The notes under the pieces: generated by a model
What the model was told of the DNA's origin: nothing
Database searches by the model: none
Seen by the model: only the letters and a program-made list of their open reading frames with translations
Part shown: one piece after another, positions 40,701-50,400 of the stretch
How positions within the stretch are numbered: position 1 is the first letter of the stretch
Layout of the letters: the number at the start of each line of letters is the position of its first letter
Origin: an uncultured Fretibacterium sp.
GTDB taxonomy: Bacteria; Synergistota; Synergistia; Synergistales; Aminobacteriaceae
NCBI GenBank assembly: GCA_946183145.1
Contig: CAMGZM010000011.1
Span: 26,043-90,042 of the forward strand
Direction of reading: 5' to 3'
DNA: 64,000 nt
Program-made: the position numbers and the translations under genes

Positions 40701-42771
40701 TCGCAAATGGGAGAAGAATATCCCAATCGGAAAACCATTCCCGACAATTCACGGCTACATTCTCGACAAGACAGGACACAGACTCCCAGCAGGTGCGGCG
40801 GGTGAATACTGCCTCTCAGGGCCGCAAGTCAGCAGAGGTTATCTTAACCGCCCGGACAAAACAGCGGAGGCTTACGAGGATTGCCCGTTCACCAAGTTCA
40901 GAATGTATCACACGGGGGATATTGTGCGTTATCGTCAGGACGGAAATGTTGAGTTTGTCGGGCGCAAGGACGGACAAGTGAAGATTCGCGGCTTCAGGAT
41001 TGAGACGAAAGAAATCGAGTCAGTGATTAGGAATTTCGGCGGCGTTAAAGATGCTACTGTTCAGGCTTACGATTACGAATCAGGCGGGAAGTATCTTGCT
41101 GCTTTTGTCGTGAGTGATAATGCAATCGACACAGAAAAGTTGCGCGAATACATAAAGAGTCAGAAGCCCGCGTATATGGTTCCTGCTGTGATAATGCAGA
41201 TTGAGAAAGTGCCGCTGACTGTGAATCAGAAAGTTGACAGGAAAGCATTACCCAAGCCGGAATTACAGAGGCGTGAATATGTTGCGCCAGCCGGAAAAAC
41301 TGAGGAGGATTTCTGCGGGATATTCGGCGAGATTCTGGGGATTGAGAGAGTCAGCGCGGAAGATGATTTCTTTGAGCTTGGCGGAAGCTCCGTTATCGCT
41401 ATGAAGGTTGTCATCGCCGCGGGCAAAAAGGGATATAGTATCGTCTACAATGACGTTTTCAAGTACACAACGCCGAGACTCCTCGCTGAGTTTGTTACGG
41501 GTTCAGAAAGTCAGACGCAAGAAATCACAGCCAACATTGACACATCAGCCGGAAAAATTACGGAAATCGACTCAGAAGGCTACGACTATTCAGCGATTCA
41601 TGCACTTCTCGCGAAAAACACAATGGAGGCATTCAAGAGCGGAGAACGTCAGAAACTGGGCGATGTCCTTTTAACGGGTGCTACGGGGTATCTTGGGATT
41701 CATGTGCTTGAAGAGATTATTACGTCAACAGAGTCAAAAGTTTTCTGCCTCGTAAGACCCAAAGAAGGAAGCAGCGGTGAAAAGCGTCTGAAGAATCTTC
41801 TTGAGTATTACTTCGGCCATGACCACGCGGAATATTTTGCTTCACGCATCAATGTCATTGAAGGCGACGCAACAGACCCGGACTCGCTGAGAGATTTTTC
41901 GCCGGACTCAAGCATGACCGTGATAAACTGCGCGGCATCCGTAAAGCATTTCGCAAAAGGAAACGAGATCGAACGCACTAACGTTGATTCGGTGAAGAAT
42001 CTTGCGGCATGGTGCGAGGAAAATAATTCACGTCTCGTACACATCTCAACAGGAAGCATTATCGGCGGAAGGAAAAACGGACTCCCCCTTGAAGGTTACC
42101 GCTTTGATGAGCATGTGTTTTTTGCTGGTCAGACTGTGAGTCATAATCAGTATATACACTCGAAATTCATGGCCGAGAGATTTATTTACGAGGAAATTCT
42201 GACGCACGGACTCAGCGCAAAAGTATTCAGAGTCGGAGACCTTGCGCCGCGTTTGTCGGACGGAAAATTTCAGGTCAACTTCAGGACGAACAATATCATG
42301 AACTCCCTTAGAGCCTATAAGATTCTCGGAGTGGTGAATTTCGGCGTGCTTGCGGAAGAGATTGAGTTCTCGCCGATTGACTCCCTCGCAAAAAGCGTTA
42401 TAGCCCTCGCACAGACTCCGAAAGAGTGTATATGCTTCATGCCGATTAACCCGCACAGGGCGTTAATGCAGGACGTTTTCACGGAGATTCGCGGACACGG
42501 GGTCGGCTATGAGATTCGCGCAGTTGAAGATGACGAATTGCAGAAGGCACTTGACGCGGCATTGTCCGACAGCAGAAAGAACAGCGCGGTTTCTCCGTTA
42601 GTCGCATACTCAAACAAGAGCGGCATTCAGGATCTCAGCTGGAACGATATAGATATGAGCTTCACAACACAAGCACTTTACCGTTTAGGCTTCTCATGGC
42701 CTCAAACAGGAGCGGAATACATCAGGCAGTTCATCAGGAAACTTGACGGGCTTTCATTCTTTGACGAGTAA
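34750..42771 (+). CDS. dimodular NRPS with terminal thioester reductase: C-A-PCP-C-A-PCP-R
   Basis: C domains SVHHIAFDAT and MDMHHLVTDGAS; A domains LYTSGSTGVPKGVMLEH and LYTSGSTGTPKGCQIEH; PCPs FGLTSISS and ELGGSSVIAM; R domain LLTGATGYLGIHVLEEI; TTG start after AAGGAAG. Confidence 0.95.
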   Translation: MYYPLTPPETGMYLEQKLNPSSTEYTLDFGLVIKGAGENEINSAMSEIFTRHEALRSYYSEDNGVPVRVLSDEIPKIIWKESSSRTEVENIISANNEAFSLSSVPVHVTGYKLPDESIILHFSVHHIAFDATSCNILINELFSLLKHETLPESQLDVTDIARAESAEKYEHGRKFYREMFSDGVPVNDMPVKGTRPKIHPQNDSVKSYTFTEQEISSLTKTAHDLGATVFGLMFSAISIAVGKYCRSEDIVIAFSVNRRPQEYANVIGMFVNLAPLRLKPNADREVSEYVRDVAGLIKSASCDASLPFAEIVKEFSGVRDESRSPVFDVSVNYRHIPGKLDDGKISVEFLYALQRLRDDITITIDRTDSGMKLYVQYSSELFDDGLIARFTENIRETLRLIQENPSANISDVSILPGEKSYEEDRKYYAEIFSDCDFVSVPDSDVQDDNINGTGFLEIESRNADWGRISRFCSESGITENAFFTGAYGYVLSGFSGEDGALFAVQNVMNDSDGALIPVLCRVTDSDIRGYLSATDKQLRNSMNHNVYSFSEIRSELGISAEMLFAYHGSVSNAESINEAESAVSFEVFPDSGGKLRYVISWRKSQYTEDFIRALAGVYDKVLSEFTERKNLSEVNFADDSSLTLMDKANENETDYDKSDIVTQFRKAAEKFPDNIAVAYKDKRYTYKEVDEITERVAAYLKGRGIGSEDVVSILIPRCEYMVIASLGVLKTCAAYQPLDPSYPPERLEFMITDASAKLLIADRNLIKDCVPNYHGEILYTDEIPALPHAQKLTETPKPSNLFIMLYTSGSTGVPKGVMLEHGNLACFTAWYKNTNNLTEKSRVAAYASYGFDACMMDLYPALTSGAAVHILDEEIRLDFAAIQKYFDAEGITHCFMTTQVGRQFAEFYTGQSLKYLSVGGERLAPIFPENKSFTLLNGYGPTECTIFTATFPVKKLYRRIPIGSALDNLKLYIVDKNGRKLPPYMPGELWISGHQVGRGYFNRPDKNAESFIKNPFTNEEGYTRVYRTGDIVRNVYDGGKILVDYIGRKDSQVKIRGFRIELTEVESVIRKFPGVKDVTVQAFDSDSGEKYLAAYVVSDGKIDVNALNEFIGQDKPPYMIPAVTMQIDAIPLNQNQKVNRKALPKPEITNTQKESESISAPLNVLEKDIKDIIAGITGTDSFSITDNLGNFGLTSISSIRLATQIYKKYGVQLQVRKLVSEGSIQSIENEILRKVFAAESNAEKSEPTESHKLSKNSCGLTFEQQGVYADCMIDPSSTVYNTPFSVKIPEGVTAEQLKEAVRGVVEAHPYILCRFTANDRNEIIQEQIPDFTLDIPEKEMTPEDYESYRKEGFVRPFSLSEGPLVRFEIVKSDGLYLLMDMHHLVTDGASVDIFLQQLCEKLDGHEIEHEEYSYYDYAADERMTEGADEFFAGRMALSDEATQIIPDVYGENLKHSEDSVSVKTDIKAVKEFALKHSATPAEIYLAAGYITFSRFVCDDTVSIMTISNGRSNIKIAGTLGMFVNSLPLVETVNNSENVADFIKRSAKNFNDTLLHENYPFARAAKKFDFHPSISYAYQIGVLSEYRTKYGALTAEELTSDKAKIPVAVFITGTEDEAEIKISYDTALYSREIMQGLAECYENVVKGILTQEKISDISITDSRQWEILDSYNPEWDLNYDMAATPVSAFRRNAKNNPGKVAAVFRDKQYTYRELDELTDRLAAKIYSRMKAITGKEKLSEEVISIILPRNENVFILPLAVVKAGCAYEPLDPSYPQERLNFMVKDSGARLLIADDSLRPLVNEYQGDVLTVSELYSMNDSNDIPQSPSPENLFVMLYTSGSTGTPKGCQIEHRNVAALAHGIKSAGFYREDDRIADYASFGFDVNMADVFCTLINGGTVYIIPEYIRMNLDSLAEYFDESGITALLLTTQVGVQFMQNYPHCKTLRLLLIAGEKLPAVDPSGLSYTIANGYGPTENCYGVSIFPIRKWEKNIPIGKPFPTIHGYILDKTGHRLPAGAAGEYCLSGPQVSRGYLNRPDKTAEAYEDCPFTKFRMYHTGDIVRYRQDGNVEFVGRKDGQVKIRGFRIETKEIESVIRNFGGVKDATVQAYDYESGGKYLAAFVVSDNAIDTEKLREYIKSQKPAYMVPAVIMQIEKVPLTVNQKVDRKALPKPELQRREYVAPAGKTEEDFCGIFGEILGIERVSAEDDFFELGGSSVIAMKVVIAAGKKGYSIVYNDVFKYTTPRLLAEFVTGSESQTQEITANIDTSAGKITEIDSEGYDYSAIHALLAKNTMEAFKSGERQKLGDVLLTGATGYLGIHVLEEIITSTESKVFCLVRPKEGSSGEKRLKNLLEYYFGHDHAEYFASRINVIEGDATDPDSLRDFSPDSSMTVINCAASVKHFAKGNEIERTNVDSVKNLAAWCEENNSRLVHISTGSIIGGRKNGLPLEGYRFDEHVFFAGQTVSHNQYIHSKFMAERFIYEEILTHGLSAKVFRVGDLAPRLSDGKFQVNFRTNNIMNSLRAYKILGVVNFGVLAEEIEFSPIDSLAKSVIALAQTPKECICFMPINPHRALMQDVFTEIRGHGVGYEIRAVEDDELQKALDAALSDSRKNSAVSPLVAYSNKSGIQDLSWNDIDMSFTTQALYRLGFSWPQTGAEYIRQFIRKLDGLSFFDE

Positions 42772-42853
42772 ACGCGAAATAACATCATAATACGCTGTGT
42801 GCAATCGACTCCCGTTTGGTTGTATACGGCGTTATTTGATTGTCGCGGCCATA

Positions 42854-42898
42854 AAAAAAATCCCTCCCCCGAAATTTTCAGGAGAGGGACAAATTTTC
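42854..42898. terminator. convergent terminator hairpin
   Basis: TCCCTCC...GGAGAGGGA flanked by A/T runs. Confidence 0.65.
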
Positions 42899-42901
42899 GT
42901 T

Positions 42902-44020
42902 TTACATTCTCACTTTCTGCCCTTCATGCAAAAGGTGAGTCCCGGCAACGACAATTTTATTCCCGTCTTTTAGCTGTTCGCTTGATATGTCAATGAAGCC
43001 GTTGTTATGCGGGCTGTTCTGCTTTACGCTTACACGTTTAACCGCGTTGTTCTCACACTGCCATACATATGTTTTGTCGCCGCTGGAAACTACAGCAGTC
43101 TGCGGAACTGTGAAGACTCTTTCTCCGCCCTCCGAGTCTAAAATTTCAACTTCTACAATCGCTGTCATTCCTGGCAACAGTGCAACATCTCTCTGCTGAG
43201 GCATTACGGCTGTTACGGGAAAAGTGTTAGTGTTTCTGTCAGCCTGCAAAACAAATTCTTTCATCGTCAGGGGAAAAGTCCTCTCAGGAATCGCGTCAAA
43301 TTTCGCGCGGATTGAATCGGGTGCTGTTGCAGCTTTTGATGCCCAAATCACATCAGTGTCAGGGACGTTGAAGACTATCTCAAGCATAGAAATATCCTGC
43401 AATATGAAAATGGTCTGCTTTGCTGTAACGTCCTGGAAACTTTCTACCATTCTGTCAACTATTACCCCGTCAAAAGGCGCTCGGAGTTCGGTATCTTTCA
43501 GTGAGTCACGTACTGCTGTTGTTGTAGCTTTTGCGACATTCAGCGAGGACTCAGCTACATTCAGTTGGGTCTTGTACGTGTCATACTGGGATCGTGCTAT
43601 GACTTTCTGCCTGTAGAGATTCTCATAACGCTTGAAGTTTGCCGCTGCGTTCTCGTATTGCGCCTGTGCCTGAGCTTGATTGCTTTCTGCCTGTTTTAAC
43701 TGTGTCTGATAGTCTCGCGGGTCTAACGTTGCAAGAAGCTGGCCTTTCTTCACGGAAGCACCTTTGTCGACGCGTATGCTTCTTATCGGCCCGGATACCC
43801 TGAACGACAAATCTACGCGCCTTCCTCCCTGCAATGTTCCGTAATACTGCCACAATCCGCCCTTGCCGTTGCTCCTGAGAGTTACAGTTTTCACGGGGCG
43901 TATCACTTCTTTCTGCGGAATTTCCTCTTCTTGTCCGCGCATTAACTCAAGTCCTTTATACGCACCGAACACAAGCCCTACAAGAATTATTATCTCAATG
44001 ATTCGTTTCATGTTTATCAC
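42902..44020 (-). CDS. RND efflux periplasmic adaptor (membrane fusion) subunit
   Basis: GPIRSIRVDKGASVKKGQLLATLDPRDYQTQLKQAES, coiled coil, LRAPFDGVIVDR. Confidence 0.93.
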   Translation of the reverse strand: MINMKRIIEIIILVGLVFGAYKGLELMRGQEEEIPQKEVIRPVKTVTLRSNGKGGLWQYYGTLQGGRRVDLSFRVSGPIRSIRVDKGASVKKGQLLATLDPRDYQTQLKQAESNQAQAQAQYENAAANFKRYENLYRQKVIARSQYDTYKTQLNVAESSLNVAKATTTAVRDSLKDTELRAPFDGVIVDRMVESFQDVTAKQTIFILQDISMLEIVFNVPDTDVIWASKAATAPDSIRAKFDAIPERTFPLTMKEFVLQADRNTNTFPVTAVMPQQRDVALLPGMTAIVEVEILDSEGGERVFTVPQTAVVSSGDKTYVWQCENNAVKRVSVKQNSPHNNGFIDISSEQLKDGNKIVVAGTHLLHEGQKVRM

Positions 44021-44038
44021 CTTTCCTGCAAAAAATTT

Positions 44039-47000
44039 TTACTCTTCATCGTCGCTGTAATCGCTGCCATATTCGCCGGGGTTGGGAACGTTATACGCAA
44101 CAGCAGTCATGACAGGTATGAACACCATCGTAAGAATCGTGCTGACCGTAAGACCTCCCATAATCGTTACAGCCATAGGGCCGAACATGCTGTCCCAAAT
44201 CAGCGGAATCATTCCGAGCACTGTTGTAACTGCTGACATTGATACGGGCCTCAATCTGCTTACGCCTGTTTCAACGATTGCAAGATAGCGGTCTTTTCCT
44301 GAAGCGAAATCACTCGCAACCTGATCAAGAAGGACGATAGAGTTTTTAGCGAGCATTCCCACAAGGCTCAATATTCCCACGATTGAGAGGAAATCAAGCG
44401 GCTTGTGTGCCATGACGAGACCGATAACGACTCCGATTACGATTAACGGTATAGATCCGAAAATGATAAACGGCTGGCGGAATCCGTTGAACAGGAACAC
44501 CATTATCGTGAACATGAGTATCAAGCACGGCATGAATAATTTTGACATTCCGTTCATTGCGTCTTTCTGGCTTTCGTCCTCTCCTCCCCATTCAAACCTG
44601 TAACCGAACGGGAGCGGTATAGCCTCAACTTTCGCTCGTATTCTCTCCTGCATCTCTGAAACGTTGCTGCCTAGTGTTACATCACTTACGACTGAGAGGA
44701 CTCTCCTTCTGTTTCTCCGCATTATCACTTCATCTTCATATGACACTTCAAGGTCAGAAATCACCGAGCCTAAAGTTACAGCCCTTTTTGCTGACGGCGA
44801 CCACACGGGCAATGAGTTCAAATTTTCGATCTTGTTGCGCTCTTCAGGAATTAGGCTGAAAAGAATCGGAAGTGATTTGTTTTTGTCCCTGAATGCACCG
44901 ACAGTTACGCCTGTTGTGCCTGTGAGAATCGCATTGTTTATCATCGGGCGTGTAAGTCCTAAGCTCTGCATTCTGTCTTTGCGAATCTGAGGGCGGAAAA
45001 CCGTAACGCGGTCGTACCAGTCGAGTCTTACGCAGTTGTGTATAGGGTCTTGCTCCATGATTTCGCGTGCTTTTTCTGCGAGGCTTCGTAAAACGAGGGG
45101 ATCATCACCGTAAAATCTTGCCTCGATTACAGGGGCCATGCTCGCACCTTTTGAGAAGAGTTTGCACACTCCTATTACGCCGGGCATTTCCTCATCAATA
45201 ATCCGCTGAGTCTCTTGAAGAATTGCTTTCGGATCTCCGCCGGGTTTCACTTCTACAAGAAGCTCCGAGAATGAGTTATCACCATCAGGCGGGGAATATG
45301 TCAGCATGAAGCGCAAATTTCCGCCTCCGATTGTACTCGTAACGTTCTTTATGTCAGGGCGTTTTCTCAGGCGTTCGGAAAGTTTCTCTGTCATGTCCCT
45401 TTGAACGTTTATTGACGTTCCCTCGCGCTGCCACAAATCCGCAACGAAATACATTGCTGTTGACGACGGGAAAAATACCTTTTCGATGGACGTAATCAGA
45501 ACAACAGCAGAGAACGCGAACATGATTACGACAACAACGATTGTCATCATTCTGTAATGAAGGCAGAACTCAAGAAATGCCCTGTAAGCACGGAACAAAA
45601 AGCTGCCGTACGGGTCTCCTCCTGACTGTTTCGGGGGCTTAAGCATGAGATTTCCGATGACGGGAGTCGCAGTAATCGCAAAAAGCCAGCTCAGCATCAT
45701 AGATATTCCGACAACCTGAAGAAGACTCCGGCAAAATTCGCCCGTGCTGTCAGGTGATAATCCGATTGGCGCGAACGCAAGCACAGCGATAACAGTCCCG
45801 CCGAACATCGCCCACATTGACCCCGATACAGTGCTTGAGGCTGCATCTTCTGCGGATTGCCCGTTCTGGACTCCGACTAGCATTCCTTCTGTTACAACTA
45901 TAGCATTGTCGACTAATGAGCCTAACGCGATAATCATGGCCGCAAGTGAGACCTGCTGAAGGAAAATCCCCTGCTGATTCATCACAACGAGAGTCGCCGC
46001 AACCGTCAACAGAAGCACGATACCAATGATTAATCCGCTTCTCATTCCCATAAAGACAAGAAGGACTCCGACAACGATAACGAGCGATTCAATGAGGTTG
46101 ATTACGAAATCGTTTACGGACTTCACAACGCCGTCTGACTGCATATAGATCTGTGCAAGCTCCATACCTATCGGGCAGTCCTCTTCTAGCTCCTCAAGCC
46201 GTTTTTCTACAGCCTCACCCATAGTTACGACATTCCCGCCCGCAACCGTAGATATTCCGAGTGCTAAAGCTGGCTGGCCGTTGAAATACATCATCATAGT
46301 TTGCGGATTGACGTAATCACGGCGAATTTCTGCAACTTCCTTCAGCCTTATGAGATGACCTTCACCGCCGCCGATAACAGTCTCGCCAAAATCCTCAACG
46401 TTAAGCACTCCGCCTGTAGGATTTATTGTTACGTACTGTTCACCGTAAAAAGTTTTTCCCATAACCGAGAGTGAGTTTTGCTGATTGAGTATGTCAAAGA
46501 TTGTTGATGATGATATTCCCAATGAACGAAGCCGGGCTGATGAAAATTCAACGTAAACGGCTTCAGTCTGTTCACCGATGATGCTGACTTTTGCGACCTC
46601 AGGGACTAACACAAGCTCTTTCTTGAGGAAGTCCGCGTAATCGTATAATTCCCTCATCGTGTAGCCGTCGCCCGTTAGCGCGTAATACTGTCCGAAAACG
46701 TCCCCGAAATCGTTATTGATTATGACTGTGCAGCCTGAAGGGAGATTGACGAGAGCATCATTGACTTTCTGACGGAGAATGTTCCAGACTTGCGGAAGAT
46801 CGGCGGTTGTGTATTCGTCTTTGATGTCAACGTAAATTGTTGCTGAACCGGGAGAACAGCGGGTACGAATCTTCTTGATTTCCCCCATTGCCTGAATTGC
46901 GTCTTCCATTCTGCTGGCGGCTTCCTCTTCTGCCTCGTAAACTGTTGAGCCGGGATATAGGATTGTTACGACTGCTGTTTTGATTGTGAAGGCCGGGTCT

Positions 47001-47107
47001 TCAAGCTTGCCGATGCTGAAATAAGCAGATATTCCGCCGATAGAAATCAGAAGGCAAATGAAAAGTACAACGACAGTACGCTTTATGCTGGCGCGTGCAA
47101 TATCCAT
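44039..47107 (-). CDS. RND efflux transporter, AcrB/MexF-like superfamily
   Basis: 1022 aa; DIARASIKRTVVVLFICLLISIGG, GSLVDNAIVVTEGM, GMLAKNSIVLLDQ. Confidence 0.95.
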   Translation of the reverse strand: MDIARASIKRTVVVLFICLLISIGGISAYFSIGKLEDPAFTIKTAVVTILYPGSTVYEAEEEAASRMEDAIQAMGEIKKIRTRCSPGSATIYVDIKDEYTTADLPQVWNILRQKVNDALVNLPSGCTVIINNDFGDVFGQYYALTGDGYTMRELYDYADFLKKELVLVPEVAKVSIIGEQTEAVYVEFSSARLRSLGISSSTIFDILNQQNSLSVMGKTFYGEQYVTINPTGGVLNVEDFGETVIGGGEGHLIRLKEVAEIRRDYVNPQTMMMYFNGQPALALGISTVAGGNVVTMGEAVEKRLEELEEDCPIGMELAQIYMQSDGVVKSVNDFVINLIESLVIVVGVLLVFMGMRSGLIIGIVLLLTVAATLVVMNQQGIFLQQVSLAAMIIALGSLVDNAIVVTEGMLVGVQNGQSAEDAASSTVSGSMWAMFGGTVIAVLAFAPIGLSPDSTGEFCRSLLQVVGISMMLSWLFAITATPVIGNLMLKPPKQSGGDPYGSFLFRAYRAFLEFCLHYRMMTIVVVVIMFAFSAVVLITSIEKVFFPSSTAMYFVADLWQREGTSINVQRDMTEKLSERLRKRPDIKNVTSTIGGGNLRFMLTYSPPDGDNSFSELLVEVKPGGDPKAILQETQRIIDEEMPGVIGVCKLFSKGASMAPVIEARFYGDDPLVLRSLAEKAREIMEQDPIHNCVRLDWYDRVTVFRPQIRKDRMQSLGLTRPMINNAILTGTTGVTVGAFRDKNKSLPILFSLIPEERNKIENLNSLPVWSPSAKRAVTLGSVISDLEVSYEDEVIMRRNRRRVLSVVSDVTLGSNVSEMQERIRAKVEAIPLPFGYRFEWGGEDESQKDAMNGMSKLFMPCLILMFTIMVFLFNGFRQPFIIFGSIPLIVIGVVIGLVMAHKPLDFLSIVGILSLVGMLAKNSIVLLDQVASDFASGKDRYLAIVETGVSRLRPVSMSAVTTVLGMIPLIWDSMFGPMAVTIMGGLTVSTILTMVFIPVMTAVAYNVPNPGEYGSDYSDDEE

Positions 47108-47245
47108 GACAAAAAAATTCCTCTTTCTGACTGTAAACTGCTAAATTATCTGCGATTTTACCATACCCTGCAAGAAGACTCCCGCTTCTCCAAGTGAAGA
47201 GTGCTATAATTCTATGCGTTGAATAACTGGAATAAGAGAAATTCC

Positions 47246-47392
47246 GACAACGTGAAGTAAAAATGAAACTTGTACCTATGGGACGTAGGGAAGTTACGCC
47301 TTTAGAGAGGGCATAAGACACGCTGATGAAAATCATAATGCAGCCTCGTTGAATTAGGAAGCCTCCAAAACCGTAAGGGGAGGTAGTTCATC
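47246..47392 (+). mobile_element. orphan IS200/IS605-like right end: tnpB C-terminal remnant plus omega-RNA-like 3' hairpin
   Basis: Frame ending at TAA 47314-47316 encodes VKMKLVPMGRREVTPLERA*, TnpB-tail-like; then GAATTAGGAAGCCTCCAAAACCGTAAGGGGAGGTAGTTCA, the typical IS605-family right-end hairpin layout. Confidence 0.6.
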
Positions 47393-47413
47393 ATAACGCG
47401 CAAGAAATTCACA

Positions 47414-47448
47414 AAAAAACCTCCCCTTAAAGAGGAGGCTTTATCATT
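47414..47448. terminator. terminator hairpin
   Basis: AAAAAACCTCC...GGAGGCTTTAT. Confidence 0.55.
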
Positions 47449-47458
47449 TTTCAGCAGA

Positions 47459-50400
47459 TTAGCTTTTTCTTCTGAAGGCCATAATACCGCCAATCAATAA
47501 CGCAATTGTTACCCAGTCAAACCCGGCATTGCATCCGCTTTTTGACGAAAGTATAGTTATGTCGCTGTTGCCGCCGTTGCCTGTTGTGCTGTCGTTGTCA
47601 TCTATGATGCTTGGGCTGTTTTCTGTGTCGAATTTCAGGACTCCCGCGTCTGTCCATTCGTCGCCGTAATCGGAGTTCTGAACGGTTATCCCGTATTCGC
47701 CTTTTGGCGTGTAACCTGCGATTGAGCTTACTGTGATATATATTGCTTTGCCATAATCGTCCGGAGCTGATTCGTCCTCGCTGACAGTCTCAAGGGTAAT
47801 GTCAAGATAATTCATGTCATCTGATGTTGAGATTGTCCCATTGAGTTTTACGCCTGAAATCTTCCAGAAGACAGACTCATCCGCGCTCAGGGTGTAAATT
47901 TCTCCCGTTGAGCTTGAAACAATATCAGAGGGAATCGCATCAAGAGTGAATGAAGGATCTTCACCCGCGTAAAATTCATCAACAGCTTGTATTTCCTCAT
48001 CAGTCAGAGAGATTATCCCGAACGCCGCCGAACTTGCCGCCGCTGTTATCTCTTCTTCTGAAGCTGACAGTTCCGACGGCGAGAAAGTGAATGTAACCTG
48101 ATTATTTCCGTTGAACAGCGCAATATCGCTAAGCATGAACACATCAGCTATATCACTGCTTGCGAGGCCATTCAAATCAACAATTGTATTGAGACCTGCA
48201 TTCGGAATCTTCTGCTTTCCTGAAGGTGTCAGCAAGTACCCGCCAAACAAGGCATAGGGATTTGACGGCCCGGAGTAACTGAAGTTAGCCGTTACTGTTA
48301 CGAAAGAATCATCTCTGTGCGAATTTATGTACGCGGCCATGTCGTTTATCGTGTTGTTATTGCCGTCCGTGAAATACAGCGTAGAAATCTGCGGTTCATC
48401 AGCCGCCGCGCTGAATATTCCCGTGCTGCTTGCTGTAACAGCTCCGTTGCCTGCTATGCTGGAATCATCCGCGTTATAGACGTAGAACGGGTAAAATCCC
48501 GTGTTGTTCCCACCGTAATCGCTGATTATGCCTTCTGCGCTGCAGCGTTCCTCGTGAACTTCATCGAGATTATGGCCGGGGTCAATCTCAACGTAGAAAT
48601 AATACTGCTTGTTTGCCGTGAGATTCGGTGTCCATTCAAATACGGCCGTTCCCTTGTTGTTGTTCTTGTCGTTCATCCATTTTCCGAGGCTTAATGCTGT
48701 TGTGCCGATTGCGGTCTTTGCAGCTGTCATTGAATTATCCTCCGTATACGAAAGACGGACGGTGAAATTTCCTGTGTCTACGAAACTCGCATTGTACAGA
48801 GGAACACGAATCTCATATTTCAGCCCGTTCACAAGCCTGTTGTCAGACAAGAACGCAAAATCAGGAACGTAGAATCTTATTCCCCTGATTCTTGTCGCTG
48901 ATTTCTCGTTTATGTTGGCTGTAAAGTCATTGCCATTCTTGTTGAACTTCATCGGAAGGAGCAGAGCGGGATCGGGTTTCTTCTGATATATGCTGTTAGT
49001 GTCCCACAATTTATCGTAATTCGTGCTTGTGAGTTCTACAGCAGTGCCAAGAGTCATGGCTCCTTCTTTTGCGACAAATGGCTGTATCTTGACCGTATGA
49101 CCTGCTGCGTGCTGTGAGAAAAGATCCGATCTCCCCTGCAAGTTGAAGCTGATTCCCTCGGATTTGCTGTATTCTTTCGTGAAGGTCTTGGGGTTGTCAG
49201 TGTCAGGAAGATTCACGGGCGAGGCTTTGTCCCCGTTAATGAGCCTGTCAATTCCTGAAGTTACAACAGTGAATGTGCTGGGTGTAACTTTCTTTTCGGT
49301 GTGCTGCATGTTGCTTGTAGCCTGCTCGAATTTCATTGTCGTGAGGTCTGTCGTTCCGCTGCTGAATGCCCATGTGTTTACGCCCGCGAGGAGTCCGGCA
49401 TCGTTATAGCCTTCAACATCTCCGATCTGCGGAGGATATGAGAAGAAATTTCCTTCCTCGTGAAGCGGCTGATAAAGCGTATCACTTGCAGAGTTCGACG
49501 TGTTGAGCTGTGAATTTTCGCTCATCGTGAACGTAACAAAGAGCTGTTTTTCACCGTTAAGATTTTTGGGAGTTTCTGTTACTGAGTCGATTCTTGAGCC
49601 TAAAGTCATCCACATAGGAAGCGGCTTTGTCATCACAGGATAACGCCATAAATGCCGCGGCGTATCCGTGAAAAGTATTGCGTCATGTGTTGTTGCGATT
49701 ATGTTCTTGTCGATTGTTGTCGTTTTCGTTTCCGAGTTTGTGCGCTGGTCAACCGATTCTATCTTGTCCGTGAAGAACTGCACTGCGTCATTCAGCCATC
49801 CTAACGGGCTTTCGGGGATTCCCTGCTCAAACTGGTCTTTAGGAGTCATTCCGCCCGTCGCAATTCCTGTCGCAATATCACTCGCTGATGATGTGAGCAT
49901 TGCTATGCCCTGTACTTTTTCCCAGATTTTTCCGTCTGCTTTCGGGTCAATCGCGAGCATTGTCTCAACTGACTGACTCAAATCCTGCTTCACGGTGTTT
50001 GTCGTGGAGTCAACTGTTGATTTTCCGTATGAGACCTTCATAGCACCGTCGCCGCCGTCGCTGAACGTGAAATTTACGGGCTGTGCTGAAAGTGCCGAGC
50101 CGTCCGCGCTCACTGTGTCAACGTGATACGGTATTGCGTTGAGGACAGCTACATAGCTTCTTGCGGACTTCTTGCGGATATGAACGGGCTTGTCGAGTTC
50201 GACTCCCTCACTTGCAATATCAGCAGCAACGAGTCCCCGGAATGTTTCCTGCCCGGCGGAACTTGAAGCCGCTTTATCCTTCACCGCTAATTTTCCGTCC
50301 TCGAAACCGTCAAATTGTTTGCTGGCGTTCAATTTCGACTTGAAGATTGTTACGCAGTCATTTCCGTCTCTGTCCCTCCACGCAATCGCAATATCATCAA

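Noticed and set aside
47001-47336. Minus-strand 111-aa ORF over the RND start and IS remnant
   Set aside because: Spans the RND gene start and non-coding IS remnant; no coherent protein features
48317-48694. Plus-strand ORFs inside the FG-GAP gene (also 49668-49976, 50190-50522, 50909-51286)
   Set aside because: Antisense shadows of a convincing 1584-aa CDS
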